From: Alphaproteobacteria bacterium
GTDB lineage: Bacteria > Pseudomonadota > Alphaproteobacteria > Puniceispirillales > UBA1172
Assembly (NCBI GenBank): GCA_023259875.1
Contig: JALRFL010000201.1
Span: 1-22,333, forward strand
Length of the DNA stretch: 22,333 nucleotides
Reading direction: 5' to 3'
The translations under genes and the position numbers were made by a program. Position 1 is the stretch's first letter. The number at the start of each line of letters is the position of its first letter. The notes under the pieces are model-generated. The model saw nothing but the letters and a program-made list of their open reading frames with translations, had not been told where the DNA came from and searched no databases. This document shows, piece by piece, positions 22,278-22,333 of this stretch.

Positions 22278-22308
22278 CACAGCATCGGTTTTCAAACATG
22301 ATGCTGTG
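22278..22308 (+). terminator. Stem-loop after the glutamine-synthetase-like gene
   Basis: CACAGCATC (22278-22286) and GATGCTGTG (22300-22308) are perfect 9-bp inverted repeats with a 13-nt loop, 24 nt after the stop. The following TTGCAAG has no T-run, so termination may be weak or factor-assisted. Confidence 0.6.
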
Positions 22309-22333
22309 TTGCAAGATCTGTAGAATTTCTTTA

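Overview
The window looks like a chromosomal segment from a mid-GC (by eye about 45-50%), probably marine, alphaproteobacterium. This rests on gene content: a DMSP-lyase-type cupin, a betaine-type Rieske oxygenase, a DMGDH/GcvT fusion, RpiR regulators and Liv-type ABC importers. A SAR116- or roseobacter-like source fits, but no marker gene confirms it. I see no rRNA, tRNA, CRISPR array, transposase or integrase.

Region A (1-6576) is a divergent catabolic locus. Leftward from about 4552 run a dimethylglycine/sarcosine dehydrogenase-like FAD-GcvT fusion, an MDR dehydrogenase, a DddQ-type cupin with all the lyase active-site residues, and an enolase-superfamily dehydratase/epimerase cut by the window edge. 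The last three genes are joined by ATGA stop/start overlaps. Rightward run an RpiR regulator and, also by ATGA overlap, a Rieske oxygenase whose bridging residue is Glu, as in quaternary-ammonium demethylases. The set reads as a regulon for a methylated onium compound: a betaine, perhaps a hydroxyproline-type betaine, and/or DMSP.

Region B (6577-9965) is a tungstate module. An HTH plus periplasmic-binding-protein-like regulator faces a tupB-tupC-tupA operon. Palindromes with a shared TTACAT-type half-site precede both. A 23-bp tandem duplication lies over the tupC stop codon.

Region C (9966-11613) is AT-rich and gene-poor. It holds a possible 58-codon ORF, a secreted protein of unknown function, a small lipoprotein with a strong terminator, and about 390 bp of non-coding sequence ending in a 15-bp tandem array that spans the fmdA stop codon.

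Region D (11614-22333) is a second RpiR-centred divergent locus. Leftward run an N-formylglutamate-amidohydrolase-family protein, an isochorismatase-type cysteine hydrolase, LivG, LivK, LivF, LivH, LivM, an orphan exported protein and an acetamidase/formamidase. Rightward run the RpiR regulator and a glutamine-synthetase-like ligase. It reads as import and hydrolysis of an amide, ureide or N-acyl nitrogen compound. Its most unusual part is an orphan gene with its own terminator and a candidate promoter, sitting between intact livM and a decayed second livM 3' end that still abuts fmdA.
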